This document shows, one piece after another, positions 56,934 to 64,000 of a stretch of 64,000 bases of DNA (the stretch's first letter is position 1; each line of letters begins with the position of its first letter). This stretch comes from Acetobacterium paludosum (GTDB lineage Bacteria; Bacillota; Clostridia; Eubacteriales; Eubacteriaceae), in the NCBI RefSeq assembly GCF_008086595.1, contig NZ_RXYA01000011.1, forward strand, positions 98,530-162,529. The letters run 5' to 3'. Made by a program: the position numbers and the translations under genes. Below the pieces are notes generated by a model, which was not told where the DNA came from, did no database searches, and saw only the letters and a list, made by a program, of their open reading frames with translations.

Positions 56934-58688
56934 ATGAAAAAACGTTTATCTATTTCACTCATCCTTATTATTGTAGCCAGTATTGTAATTAGCAGTATAT
57001 TCATTATTATCGGTTACAGCCAGAGATGTTATTCAGATACGGAGAAGAGCATAAAAGAAAGCAGCAATTATATTGTCAATTATATATTGCCAACTTTTTT
57101 AGAAACAGAAAATTCTAAAGCATTAGATGATTACGTCAGCAGTACAAAAATGCGCATAACGATTACTAATATTCAGGGCGATGTTACTTATGAATCGACA
57201 CCGGGATTGGAGGATGAAGTCAATCACATAAGCCGTCCGGAAATTGTCGGGGCAATGGCAGGTAATACAACGACAGAAATCCGATATTCAAATACCCTTA
57301 AGGTTAAAATGATTTATGTAGCAACGCCTTATTATGATGCAAACAATACGATTGAAGGCGTATTGCGAGTTGCAATGCCAGTTAGTTCCATAAATACTGT
57401 TATTTTTGAGATGGTAGAAAAGATAATTTTGATTATTATGATGACGATTTTTACAACAACTTTAGTCATCCCCTATTTAATCAATCGGGAATTGAAACCT
57501 TTGGATGAGGCATCAGCATTTGCTAGAAAAATAGCATCAGGGAAATATGGGCAGCAGCTGACGATGATTCGTAAAGATAAAATCGGAGAATTGGTAGAAT
57601 CTTTAAATCAAATGTCTTTACAGCTGAATGATTCATTCTCAGAAATGAATCGAAAAAATGCCGAGCTTACTTCCATTCTGTCAAGTATGAATCATGGAAT
57701 TATAGCGATTGACGAGAAAAACAAAATTATTCATCTTAACGATGCAGCCCGAAAAATACTCGATATTTCTAAAGAAGAAAAGGTAGTTAAAAAAAATATC
57801 CTTGAGGTATATCGTGAATCTTTTATTCTGGAACTCATGGAACATCTCAAAAATGAAGAATGTGAAAGAATGAGTTTTGAATCACGCATTCATCCAGACC
57901 AGATCGTCAGAGTATATATTAACCGGATTGTCGAAAACAATAAGTTTTCAAACGGACATATTATCATTTTAGAAGATATTACATTGTTAAAAAGCTTGGA
58001 AAATATGCGACGTGATTTTATTGCAAATGTATCACACGAACTGAAAACACCAATTACGACGATTAAGGGTTTTATTGAAACGATTCAAGTCAACAAAATA
58101 GATGATCCAGAGACATTGGATCATTTTTATTCAATTATATCCGAAGAAAGTGATCGCCTTAGCCGCCTCGTGAGCGATATCCTGGTGCTATCGCAACTTG
58201 AAAATAAAAGTGGATTTGAAAAGAAGGCCGAGTGTTTGCGATTGGACCAGGAAATTGCCCAAATTTTTGATATTCTAAAACTCAGCGCCGAGGAAAAAAA
58301 AATTTCGATGAGGTTGTTCTGTGAAAAACCAATAACGCTTAGCTTTATGCCGGACGAATTCCGACAAATGATGATTAATCTGATTGACAATGCGATAAAA
58401 TATTCAGAACCACAAAAAGCAATTGAAGTGATTTTGACTCAAGACGATGAAGAAGTGAGAATTGAAGTTCGCGATCAAGGCTATGGGATTCCGACGAAAG
58501 ATATTGACCGGATTTTTGAACGCTTTTATCGTGTTGATAAAAGTCGCTCAAAAGAAAAAGGAGGCACCGGTTTGGGCCTCGCAATTGTGAAACATATCAT
58601 CTATAACAATCATGGGAAAATTGAAGTCAACAGTAAATTGGGTAAAGGTACGACATTCATCATTCATTTGCCAAAAACTAGGAATTGA
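56934..58688 (+). CDS. PhoR/WalK-like sensor kinase with HAMP and PAS
   Basis: A 584-residue kinase. Membrane helices at about 6-28 and 160-183 flank an external domain. HAMP follows (NRELKPLDEASAFARKIASG), then PAS (LTSILSSMNHGIIAIDEKN near residue 243). The H-box is NVSHELKTPITTIKGF near 362, and the ATP site has DNAIKYSEP, RDQGYGIP and GGTGLGLAI. ATG 56934 is nine bases after the regulator. Its 3' end overlaps the convergent Gx-transporter gene by 11 bp, with no terminator between. Confidence 0.95.
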   Translation: MKKRLSISLILIIVASIVISSIFIIIGYSQRCYSDTEKSIKESSNYIVNYILPTFLETENSKALDDYVSSTKMRITITNIQGDVTYESTPGLEDEVNHISRPEIVGAMAGNTTTEIRYSNTLKVKMIYVATPYYDANNTIEGVLRVAMPVSSINTVIFEMVEKIILIIMMTIFTTTLVIPYLINRELKPLDEASAFARKIASGKYGQQLTMIRKDKIGELVESLNQMSLQLNDSFSEMNRKNAELTSILSSMNHGIIAIDEKNKIIHLNDAARKILDISKEEKVVKKNILEVYRESFILELMEHLKNEECERMSFESRIHPDQIVRVYINRIVENNKFSNGHIIILEDITLLKSLENMRRDFIANVSHELKTPITTIKGFIETIQVNKIDDPETLDHFYSIISEESDRLSRLVSDILVLSQLENKSGFEKKAECLRLDQEIAQIFDILKLSAEEKKISMRLFCEKPITLSFMPDEFRQMMINLIDNAIKYSEPQKAIEVILTQDDEEVRIEVRDQGYGIPTKDIDRIFERFYRVDKSRSKEKGGTGLGLAIVKHIIYNNHGKIEVNSKLGKGTTFIIHLPKTRN

Positions 58689-59202
58689 GGCGTTTGAAAA
58701 TTGTCGTCTTATCGAGAAGTCGCATCAGTTCCCGGGCGGTGATCCCGATAAATAACCCGGTGGGAATAGCAAGAAACATTAAAATAAGAAAGTATAACAT
58801 CAGACTACTTGTCTGAACGACAATCGATGCGACGATGACCTGCCCCAGGTTATGAGAGATGGCACCAAAAATACTGGTTAGAATTAGTGAAAAGCCATCC
58901 TTGGTAAAGTGTAGGATCAGAGCCATCACGAATAGACTTAAAAGGCCGCCGCCGAGGCTGTAAACAATTGAAAAACCACCGCCAAACAAAAACCCGGATA
59001 AAAGAACGCGGGCGACCACCACCAGTAAGGTCAGGGGCCATCCCAGGGTGAGCAGCGATACTAAAGTGATGATATTGGGCAAGCCGATCTTGGCACCGGG
59101 AATCGGAAGCGGCAAAGGGATTAGGCTTTCTACATAGCTTAGGATTAAAGCCATTGAAACATATAAACTCAGAATAACGAGACGATAAGCTTTCGAATTC
59201 AT
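58678..59202 (-). CDS. Gx-transporter family membrane protein
   Basis: A 174-residue membrane protein with about five helices. LVILSLYVSMALILSYVESL and PIPGAKIGLPNIITLV are the family hallmarks (COG4769, also annotated as heptaprenyl diphosphate synthase component I; the fold is like ECF S-components). ATG 59202 overlaps the stop of the NusG-II gene by one base. It ends inside the 3' end of the opposing kinase gene. Often found with NusG-II proteins and ApbE in flavin-based redox clusters; transport substrate not established. Confidence 0.85.
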   Translation of the reverse strand: MNSKAYRLVILSLYVSMALILSYVESLIPLPLPIPGAKIGLPNIITLVSLLTLGWPLTLLVVVARVLLSGFLFGGGFSIVYSLGGGLLSLFVMALILHFTKDGFSLILTSIFGAISHNLGQVIVASIVVQTSSLMLYFLILMFLAIPTGLFIGITARELMRLLDKTTIFKRLNS

Positions 59203-59549
59203 CAGGGATTACCGGTAACGACTTCAACAACTAGTTTGTGGGGAAGACATACAATGGTTTCCCCGGGACTTGATATTGGGTAGGTTTTGACACAAATTTT
59301 ATCGGGACAATCCGCGTCAGTCATTTTAGCCTTACCATTAGAAATGGTTAGGGTGTTGTATCCGCCGGATGGAGTGTAGAATGTTTCGGTATGATCTTCT
59401 GAAAGAGGAAGAATGGTGACGACTTCTCCCTGACTGGTGACCCGTACGTAAAGCGGTTGATTGGTGGCATTGATAATATAATAAAGGGCAATCCCCCCTA
59501 AGCTGATTACAAGCAAAATGGTTATGACAATAAATTCCTTTTTTTTCAT
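59202..59549 (-). CDS. NusG domain II-containing exported protein
   Basis: A 115-residue protein with one N-terminal membrane anchor (about 6-26, FIVITILLVISLGGIALYY) and an external small beta domain of the NusG-domain-II type: LYVRVTSQGEVVTILPL, then GYNTLTISNGKAKMTDADCP, KICVKTYPIS and TIVCLPHKLVVEV. The three cysteines DCPDKIC and VCLPH are conserved in this family. ATG 59549 is preceded by AGAGGT. It forms a pair with the Gx-transporter gene, and is divergent from apbE; together they suggest surface flavin chemistry. Confidence 0.88.
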   Translation of the reverse strand: MKKKEFIVITILLVISLGGIALYYIINATNQPLYVRVTSQGEVVTILPLSEDHTETFYTPSGGYNTLTISNGKAKMTDADCPDKICVKTYPISSPGETIVCLPHKLVVEVVTGNP

Positions 59550-59645
59550 GGTTACCTCTTCTGATATTAGATACGATGGTATAAAAATGAAAACGCAATT
59601 TTATAAAAATTATCCGCAAGGTTTATTTTATATGAAAAAACATAA

Positions 59646-59670
59646 ATGGTAAAGGGATTACCATTTTTTT
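59646..59670 (+). terminator. Plus-strand terminator upstream of apbE
   Basis: ATGGTAA (59646-59652) and TTACCAT (59658-59664), 5-base loop, then six U's. It comes before the apbE promoter (TATAAT at 59694-59699). Its likely job is to stop read-through from the kinase gene, which would run antisense across the Gx/NusG-II pair. Confidence 0.65.
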
Positions 59671-59729
59671 ATGTTTTTTTTTTAATACTTTGGTATAATA
59701 CATTTACTTGTTATGAATGGGAGGAATGT

Positions 59730-60803
59730 ATGAGCAGAATAAAAATAACAGAGAATAGCTTTAAATTGACAGGTTTAGTAATGGTGATGTTTCTAATGAT
59801 GACACTTCTATCTGGGTGCAGCCAAAATGATACGGTGACTCGAAGTGATTTTTTACTTGATACTTTTGTAAGCATTACCCTATATGGAGAATCTGATGAC
59901 TCTTTATTGGACAAACCCTTTGAAAAAATTAAAGAGCTCAATGTTACCCTGGCACAATCAGATGCAGCAAGTGACTTGACTTTGATTAATGAAAATGCCG
60001 GGATACAACCTGTTCCAGTTTCGGAAGGTACCTATAAGATTATTGAAAAGGGCATTTTTTATTCAACAATTTCGGGTGGTTATTTTGATGCGACGGCAGG
60101 TCCTCTTATTGATTTATGGGGCATTCATGAACCAGAAATAAAAGAAGCACCATCCCCAGACTTGATTGCTGAAGCTCAGAAAAAAATCGACTATACGAAA
60201 ATTGTGCTGAACCCGTCAGAACAGACGGTATATTTAACCGATCCGGGGATGGAACTCAATCTGGGTTCGGTTTCAAAAGGATACATTGCCGATGCCGTTA
60301 TGGCGGTCATTAAAGATGAAGGTATCAAACACGCCATCGTTAATTTAGGCGGAAATGTCCTGGTTATGGGTGGAAAAGCAGATGGAAAAGCGTTTGGCGT
60401 TGGGGTAGAAGATCCCAACAATCCCGGAAATGGATATATCGGGGTGGTTTCGTTAAAAGATGGCTCCGTTGTGACATCTGGAGATTATCAGCGATATTTT
60501 ACTGATGCGGCAGGGAAACGCTATCACCATATTCTTGATCCTTTTACCGGTTATCCATCCGAATCGGGGTTGACACAGGTAACGGTGGTTACAGACCAAT
60601 CGATTGATGGGGATGGTTTAACAACAACATTATTTTTGTTGGGATTAGACAAGGGTTTGGCTTTGGTGGAGAAAATGGACGGAGTTGAGGCTATTTTTGT
60701 GACGAAAGATAATCAGATCATTGCAACCAAGGGACTCAAGGATATCTTTTCTTTTGATGAAGCAAACTATGGAAGCACCTATACTTATAAGTTACTGGAA
60801 TAA
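59730..60803 (+). CDS. apbE: FAD:protein FMN transferase (ApbE), lipoprotein
   Basis: A 357-residue enzyme that attaches FMN covalently to threonine of target flavoproteins such as RnfG/RnfD or FMN-binding surface proteins. A lipoprotein signal peptide ends at LLSGCS (cysteine near 30), so it acts outside the membrane. LDTFVSITLYG, NENAG, YFDATAGPLIDLWGI, LGSVSKGYIADAV and NLGGNVLVMG, then HHILDPFTGYPSE are the FAD and metal motifs. I use ATG 59730, preceded by GGGAGG; an upstream ATG at 59646 lies in the terminator hairpin. Confidence 0.95.
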   Translation: MSRIKITENSFKLTGLVMVMFLMMTLLSGCSQNDTVTRSDFLLDTFVSITLYGESDDSLLDKPFEKIKELNVTLAQSDAASDLTLINENAGIQPVPVSEGTYKIIEKGIFYSTISGGYFDATAGPLIDLWGIHEPEIKEAPSPDLIAEAQKKIDYTKIVLNPSEQTVYLTDPGMELNLGSVSKGYIADAVMAVIKDEGIKHAIVNLGGNVLVMGGKADGKAFGVGVEDPNNPGNGYIGVVSLKDGSVVTSGDYQRYFTDAAGKRYHHILDPFTGYPSESGLTQVTVVTDQSIDGDGLTTTLFLLGLDKGLALVEKMDGVEAIFVTKDNQIIATKGLKDIFSFDEANYGSTYTYKLLE

Positions 60804-60873
60804 ATCGGTAAGCAAAGGATTGAATCATACAGAGCACTTGACGATTAGATGTGGATATTAAGAAAGGAAGCAA

Positions 60874-62031
60874 ATGCAATATCAGAAACTGTTAGAGATG
60901 TATGAAAATGAGGCAATACGCTTGCGAAGAGAACTTCATCAAATTCCGGAAGAGGGCTTTAATTTATTTAAAACTCAGGCATATATTCTCAATTATTTAA
61001 GGGACCTGGGCTATGAACCAGAAAAAGTATGTGATACTGGCGTTGTTTTATATATCAGAGGAGACGATGAAAATAATACAATTGCATTTCGAGCTGATAT
61101 GGATGCTTTGTGCATTGTGGAAAAAGCAGGATATGATTATAGTTCTAAACATATCGGAAAGATGCACGCCTGCGGCCATGACGGACACATGACCATGAAT
61201 CTGCTGCTGGCAAAATACTTATCAGATCATCCTGATGAGAAAAAAAGAAGTGTCTTGTTGATTTTTCAACCAGCCGAAGAGGGCCCCGGTGGTGCTAAGC
61301 CAATGATTGCGGTGGGAATATTGAAAAAATACGATGTTAAAGCTATTTTTGGGTATCATCTATTCCCTTTTGTTAAGGAGGGGATCCTCAGCACAAAGGC
61401 TGGAGCGATGATGGCAGAGAACAGTGAATTTTATATTACTGTGCATGGGGTTAGCGGACACGCTGCGAAACCCCATATTGCTCGGGATGCCATTGTGGCA
61501 AGCGCTTCTCTGATCACATGTATACAAAGTATCATCAGCCGAAATTCAGATCCAATGGAAAGTGCCGTTATTTCGATTGGTTTATTAAATGGCGGGACCC
61601 GAGTAAATGTCGTTGCCGAAGAGGTTAAACTTGGCGGGACAATCCGTTCTTTTAGCAAGGAAAATCACAGTATGATTCACCGACGATTGGCTGAAATTGT
61701 AAAAGGCATGGAATTAGCTTATGGCTGTACTATTGAACTGGAATTTGTGGATATGTATCCACCGGTAATCAATAATTCCGAGCTATACAAGATATTCTTA
61801 GAACTTTGTGAACCATCAGAATGTGAAAAAATCAAGAAAATCATGCTTTCAGAAGATTTTGCCTTTTTTCAAAAAGAAATACCGGGATTGTTTATTGGCC
61901 TGGGTACCGGAAATCCCAGCAAAGGATTTGATCATGATTTGCATAAAGCGGAGTTTAACTTTGATGAAAAAGTGTTGTTGAAAGGCCTTGAAATATCGCT
62001 TAAATTTATAAAATATTCAAATAAATATTAA
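60874..62031 (+). CDS. M20-family amidohydrolase (N-acyl amino acid / peptide hydrolase)
   Basis: A 385-residue two-metal amidohydrolase. LRRELHQIPEEGF near 18, FRADMDALCI, the metal-binding HACGHDGHMTMNLLLA near 105 and FQPAEEGPGGAKPMI near 137 with the catalytic glutamate are all present. The dimerisation domain follows (VHGVSGHAAKPHIARDA), and SEDFAFFQKEIPG carries a late motif. Resembles hippurate hydrolase and N-acetyldiaminopimelate deacetylase families; the substrate is not decidable. ATG 60874 is preceded by AAAGGAAG. Confidence 0.93.
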   Translation: MQYQKLLEMYENEAIRLRRELHQIPEEGFNLFKTQAYILNYLRDLGYEPEKVCDTGVVLYIRGDDENNTIAFRADMDALCIVEKAGYDYSSKHIGKMHACGHDGHMTMNLLLAKYLSDHPDEKKRSVLLIFQPAEEGPGGAKPMIAVGILKKYDVKAIFGYHLFPFVKEGILSTKAGAMMAENSEFYITVHGVSGHAAKPHIARDAIVASASLITCIQSIISRNSDPMESAVISIGLLNGGTRVNVVAEEVKLGGTIRSFSKENHSMIHRRLAEIVKGMELAYGCTIELEFVDMYPPVINNSELYKIFLELCEPSECEKIKKIMLSEDFAFFQKEIPGLFIGLGTGNPSKGFDHDLHKAEFNFDEKVLLKGLEISLKFIKYSNKY

Positions 62032-62047
62032 TAGGAGGATTCTATTT

Positions 62048-62791
62048 ATGTATGATGAATTTGCACAGGTATACGATGAACTGATGACGGGTATAGATTA
62101 TCCAAATTGGTCTGATTATATTCATCGACTATTTTTCAATGGAAAACGGGAATTTAAATCGATCTTGGAATTTGGGTGTGGAACCGGAAATATTACCTGT
62201 AATTTAGCTAAAAAAGGATTTGACATCACGGCAGTTGATTTGTCAGAGGGAATGTTGAGTGTTGCCGATGAAAAGGCCGATCGAATGGGGTTAAAGAACA
62301 TCCGGTTTTATTTGGGAGATATGAGTAATTTTCAAATCAATCAGACGTTTGATGCGGTTATCTCATGTTGTGACAGTGTTAATTATTTGCCCGATCTTGA
62401 AGCGCTGCAAAGCTTTTTTCTGTGCAGTTATGATTGTCTGGAAAGTGAGGGGTTATTACTGTTTGACGTCAATACCAGTTCAAAATATAAAGAAGTGATT
62501 GCGAACAATACTTTTGTATATGATCTTGATGACATCTTTTGTGTATGGGAAAATGAGCCAGACTTTAAGAACAACGAAATGCATTTTAACCTTACTTTTT
62601 TTGAAAAGAATCAAGATGGTACATATAATCGACATGAAGAAACACAGGTGCAATATTTTTACACAATTGAAGATATTCACCGCTGTTTGATCAATGTAGG
62701 ATTTAAAAATATAAAGTACTATGATTTCGGAACTTTTCTGCCAGGAAGTAACGAAGGAGACCGGATACAAGTTGTTGCAGAAAAAAAGTAA
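62048..62791 (+). CDS. Class I SAM-dependent methyltransferase
   Basis: A 247-residue methyltransferase. MYDEFAQVYDELM is a typical opening. Motif I is ILEFGCGTGNITCNLAKKG near residue 39, then ITAVDLSEGMLSVADEK, and motif II-like FDAVISCCDSVNYL near 100. It resembles Bacillus YqeM. ATG 62048 follows AGGAGG. The target molecule is unknown. It directly precedes the tRNA operon promoter. Confidence 0.9.
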   Translation: MYDEFAQVYDELMTGIDYPNWSDYIHRLFFNGKREFKSILEFGCGTGNITCNLAKKGFDITAVDLSEGMLSVADEKADRMGLKNIRFYLGDMSNFQINQTFDAVISCCDSVNYLPDLEALQSFFLCSYDCLESEGLLLFDVNTSSKYKEVIANNTFVYDLDDIFCVWENEPDFKNNEMHFNLTFFEKNQDGTYNRHEETQVQYFYTIEDIHRCLINVGFKNIKYYDFGTFLPGSNEGDRIQVVAEKK

Positions 62792-62812
62792 TATAAACTT
62801 AAGAGAAAAGGA

Positions 62813-62841
62813 TTGACAAATTGATTTGTCTGCCGTATAAT
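62813..62841 (+). promoter_or_regulatory. Consensus promoter of tRNA operon
   Basis: TTGACA (62813-62818), 17-base spacer, TATAAT (62836-62841): a perfect sigma-A promoter 21 bp before tRNA-Val. Confidence 0.9.
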
Positions 62842-62862
62842 ATTGCTTGTATCTCAATTGAT

Positions 62863-62938
62863 GGTCGCATAGCTCAGCTGGGAGAGCACCTGCCTTACAA
62901 GCAGGGGGTCATAGGTTCGAGCCCTATTGCGACCACCA
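62863..62938 (+). tRNA. tRNA-Val (TAC)
   Basis: GGTCGCA pairs with TGCGACC. The D arm is GCTC/GAGC, anticodon stem CCTGC/GCAGG with loop CTTACAA giving anticodon TAC, and T arm ATAGG-TTCGAGC-CCTAT. The CCA end is encoded. 76 nt. Confidence 0.97.
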
Positions 62939-62960
62939 TTTTACAAGTAACTAACAAGAC

Positions 62961-63037
62961 GGCCTGGTAGTTCAGTTGGTTAGAATGCCAGCCTGTCACG
63001 CTGGAGGTCAAGGGTTCGAACCCCTTTCAGGTCGCCA
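62961..63037 (+). tRNA. tRNA-Asp (GTC)
   Basis: GGCCTGG pairs with TCAGGTC (with G-U). The anticodon stem is CCAGC/GCTGG with loop CTGTCAC giving anticodon GTC, and the T arm AAGGG-TTCGAAC-CCCTT. CCA is encoded. 77 nt. Confidence 0.97.
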
Positions 63038-63192
63038 TTTTCTTTTAGTGCTAGTACACTTTAGAGATAACAATTCAACTTGATAATAATTAAATCGCTA
63101 CCCCGAGGCTGATAGGATAAACCTGAGTTTGGGTTATTCACCATGGAGTAGTTAAGTCATGTAACGGACTTTAAACGTTTAACACATTATTA
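63038..63192 (+). other. tRNA-operon spacer with small hairpins
   Basis: This spacer between tRNA-Asp and the first pseudo-tRNA unit holds no complete tRNA. It contains TTAAGTC-N8-GACTTTAA near 63153-63174, an AACC...GGTT pair near 63120-63136, and a TTTAAACGTTTAA palindrome near 63168-63181. Its last 10 bases (ATTATTACTT) are shared with the repeat units. Function unknown. Confidence 0.4.
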
Positions 63193-63316
63193 CTTGCCCA
63201 GATAGCTCAGTCGGTATAAGTAGAGAACCCAAATCTTTGATTTGGTGTGAATCACTTAGTTAGGCAGACAAAATGTATTGCCGAAACGGTTGAAGACAAA
63301 CAGAAAGATATTATTA
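63193..63316 (+). repeat. Pseudo-tRNA-Phe tandem unit, copy 1
   Basis: A 124-bp unit. Bases 63195-63216 are identical to the first 22 bases around the true tRNA-Phe start (TGCCCAGATAGCTCAGTCGGTA), then the sequence departs from tRNA. It has a strong CCAAATC-TTT-GATTTGG hairpin and an outer stem TAAGT (63217-63221) with ACTTA (63254-63258). The D stem, T arm and CCA end of a tRNA are missing, so it is not a working tRNA. Confidence 0.85.
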
Positions 63317-63439
63317 CTTGCCCAGATAGCTCAGTCGGTATAAGCAGAGAACCCAAATCTTTGATTTGGTGTGAATCGCTTAGTTAGGCAGACAAATATG
63401 TTGCCGAAACGATTGAAGACAAACAGAAAGATATTATTA
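63317..63439 (+). repeat. Pseudo-tRNA-Phe tandem unit, copy 2
   Basis: A 123-bp unit, nearly identical to copy 1 apart from a handful of changes. Two of these are the partners of one stem pair: T63221 to C63345 and A63254 to G63378, so TAAGT/ACTTA becomes TAAGC/GCTTA and pairing is kept. Its 3' flank GACAAACAGAAAGATATTAT is the same as that of copy 1 and leads straight into the true tRNA-Phe. Confidence 0.85.
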
Positions 63440-63442
63440 CTT

Positions 63443-63518
<76 letters not shown>

Positions 63519-63523
63519 CTTTA

Positions 63524-63598
63524 GCGGAAGTGGCTCAGTGGTAGAGCATCGCCTTGCCAAGGCGAGGGTCGCGAGTTCAAATCTCGTCTTCCGCTCCA
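63524..63598 (+). tRNA. tRNA-Gly (GCC)
   Basis: GCGGAAG pairs with CTTCCGC. The anticodon stem is TCGCC/GGCGA with loop TTGCCAA giving anticodon GCC, and T arm GCGAG-TTCAAAT-CTCGT. The 3' end is TCCA. 75 nt. Confidence 0.97.
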
Positions 63599-63614
63599 AT
63601 TTTTAATTTAATAA

Positions 63615-63688
63615 GGCGCCATAGCCAAGCGGTAAGGCAAAGGTCTGCAACACCTCCATCCCCAGTTCGATTCTGGGTGGCGCCTCCA
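63615..63688 (+). tRNA. tRNA-Cys (GCA)
   Basis: GGCGCCA pairs with TGGCGCC. The anticodon loop CTGCAAC gives anticodon GCA, and the T arm is CCCAG-TTCGATT-CTGGG. The 3' end is TCCA. 74 nt. Confidence 0.96.
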
Positions 63689-63708
63689 AAAAAACTTTTT
63701 AAAAGAAC

Positions 63709-63737
63709 TTGACAACTTAGGAAAACGACGATATAAT
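63709..63737 (+). promoter_or_regulatory. Consensus rRNA operon promoter
   Basis: TTGACA (63709-63714), 17-base spacer, TATAAT (63732-63737), a perfect promoter between tRNA-Cys and 16S rRNA. It follows a short A/T run after tRNA-Cys. Confidence 0.92.
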
Positions 63738-63940
63738 GTACAAGCTTCGTAAGAACGGAGCGGCGGTCATAGAAAAGAGAATAGTACCATAAAACCTGTA
63801 AAACAGCCAAAACATTCGCAAGAATGCAGAAGGCTAAAATAGAAACAGAGAGATGCACTCTATAAAACATCAGCTCGCAAGAGGATAAAATTGAGTTATT
63901 CATGAGACAGATATGAAAGCCGAAAGGCTCGAATACAAAC
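63738..63940 (+). other. 16S rRNA leader region
   Basis: About 200 bp of pre-rRNA leader with no credible gene. It contains an AGCC-GAAA-GGCT tetraloop hairpin near 63917-63929 just before the 16S 5' end, and several GCAAGA-type repeats. It is probably involved in rRNA processing; no clear boxA was seen. Confidence 0.6.
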
Positions 63941-64000
63941 TTTTATTGAGAGTTTGATCCTGGCTCAGGACGAACGCTGGCGGTATGCTTAACACATGCA
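63941..64000 (+). rRNA. 16S ribosomal RNA, 5' end only
   Basis: TTTATTGAGAGTTTGATCCT followed by GGCTCAGGACGAACGCTGGCGG and GCTTAACACATGCA is the universal bacterial 16S 5' end. The gene runs off the window. Confidence 0.98.

Noticed and set aside
63193..63439. Two extra functional tRNA-Phe genes
   Set aside because: Only the 5' 22 bases match; the anticodon arm, T arm, acceptor 3' strand and CCA are missing.
63193..63442. CRISPR array
   Set aside because: Only two and a half long units, nearly identical throughout, with no short repeats separated by unique spacers.

Overview
The window is low-GC Firmicute DNA with short intergenic gaps, strong AGGAGG-type ribosome binding sites and consensus sigma-A promoters. 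Gene content (ccpN-ppsR-ppdK, dnaG-rpoD-trmK-nif3, a DUF2229-type dehydratase activase, class I two-subunit fumarase, an Etf-linked acyl-CoA dehydrogenase cluster) suggests an anaerobic member of the Clostridia. An acetogen of the Acetobacterium/Eubacterium type is my best guess; this is inference from gene content, not from a database match.

Layout. 1-405: 5' end of a ComM/YifB-type gene. 519-5005: a DMT exporter, an MFS transporter with a TetR regulator and a 31-codon upstream ORF, and a two-gene DUF6530/GIY-YIG unit. 5130-12478: arginine biosynthesis as divergent argGH and argCJBD, with mirrored promoters, ArgR-box-like sites and a structured argC leader. 12547-16810: two complete two-component systems transcribed divergently. 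17057-24877: a membrane flippase-like protein, trmL, two-subunit fumarase, an aminotransferase, a LacI regulator and a TraB-family protein. 24047-26427: a polar amino-acid ABC importer. 26525-27947: histidinol phosphatase and ComEA-like protein. 28076-32171: ccpN-ppsR-ppdK, a gluconeogenic control unit.

32858-44464 is the most distinctive accessory region. It holds two acyl-CoA dehydrogenases, a FldA/CaiB-type CoA-transferase, EtfB and EtfA, an MFS carrier, an AMP-forming CoA ligase, a desulfoferrodoxin-like protein that has lost its iron ligands but gained a second cysteine quartet, a divergent LysR regulator and a second, paralogous MFS carrier. Together they look like a pathway that imports an unsaturated carboxylate, activates it to a CoA thioester, reduces it with an Etf of the bifurcating sequence type, and recycles CoA. 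The logic resembles caffeate respiration, but the parts are not the same.

44853-49581: dnaG-rpoD-trmK-nif3 housekeeping operon. 49625-49966: RNase P RNA. 50135-55940: an FGGY kinase translationally overlapped with a 1411-residue dehydratase-activase-like protein. 56229-58688: PhoP/PhoR-like system. 58678-60803: Gx-transporter/NusG-II pair divergent from ApbE, pointing to extracytoplasmic flavin redox chemistry. 60874-62791: M20 amidohydrolase and methyltransferase. 62863-64000: tRNA genes Val, Asp, Phe, Gly, Cys, then an rRNA promoter and the start of 16S rRNA. Between tRNA-Asp and tRNA-Phe lie two tandem 123-124 bp units that begin with the tRNA-Phe 5' end and then diverge. They differ from each other by a paired, compensatory change, which suggests a structured RNA.

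No CRISPR array, insertion sequence or prophage gene was seen.
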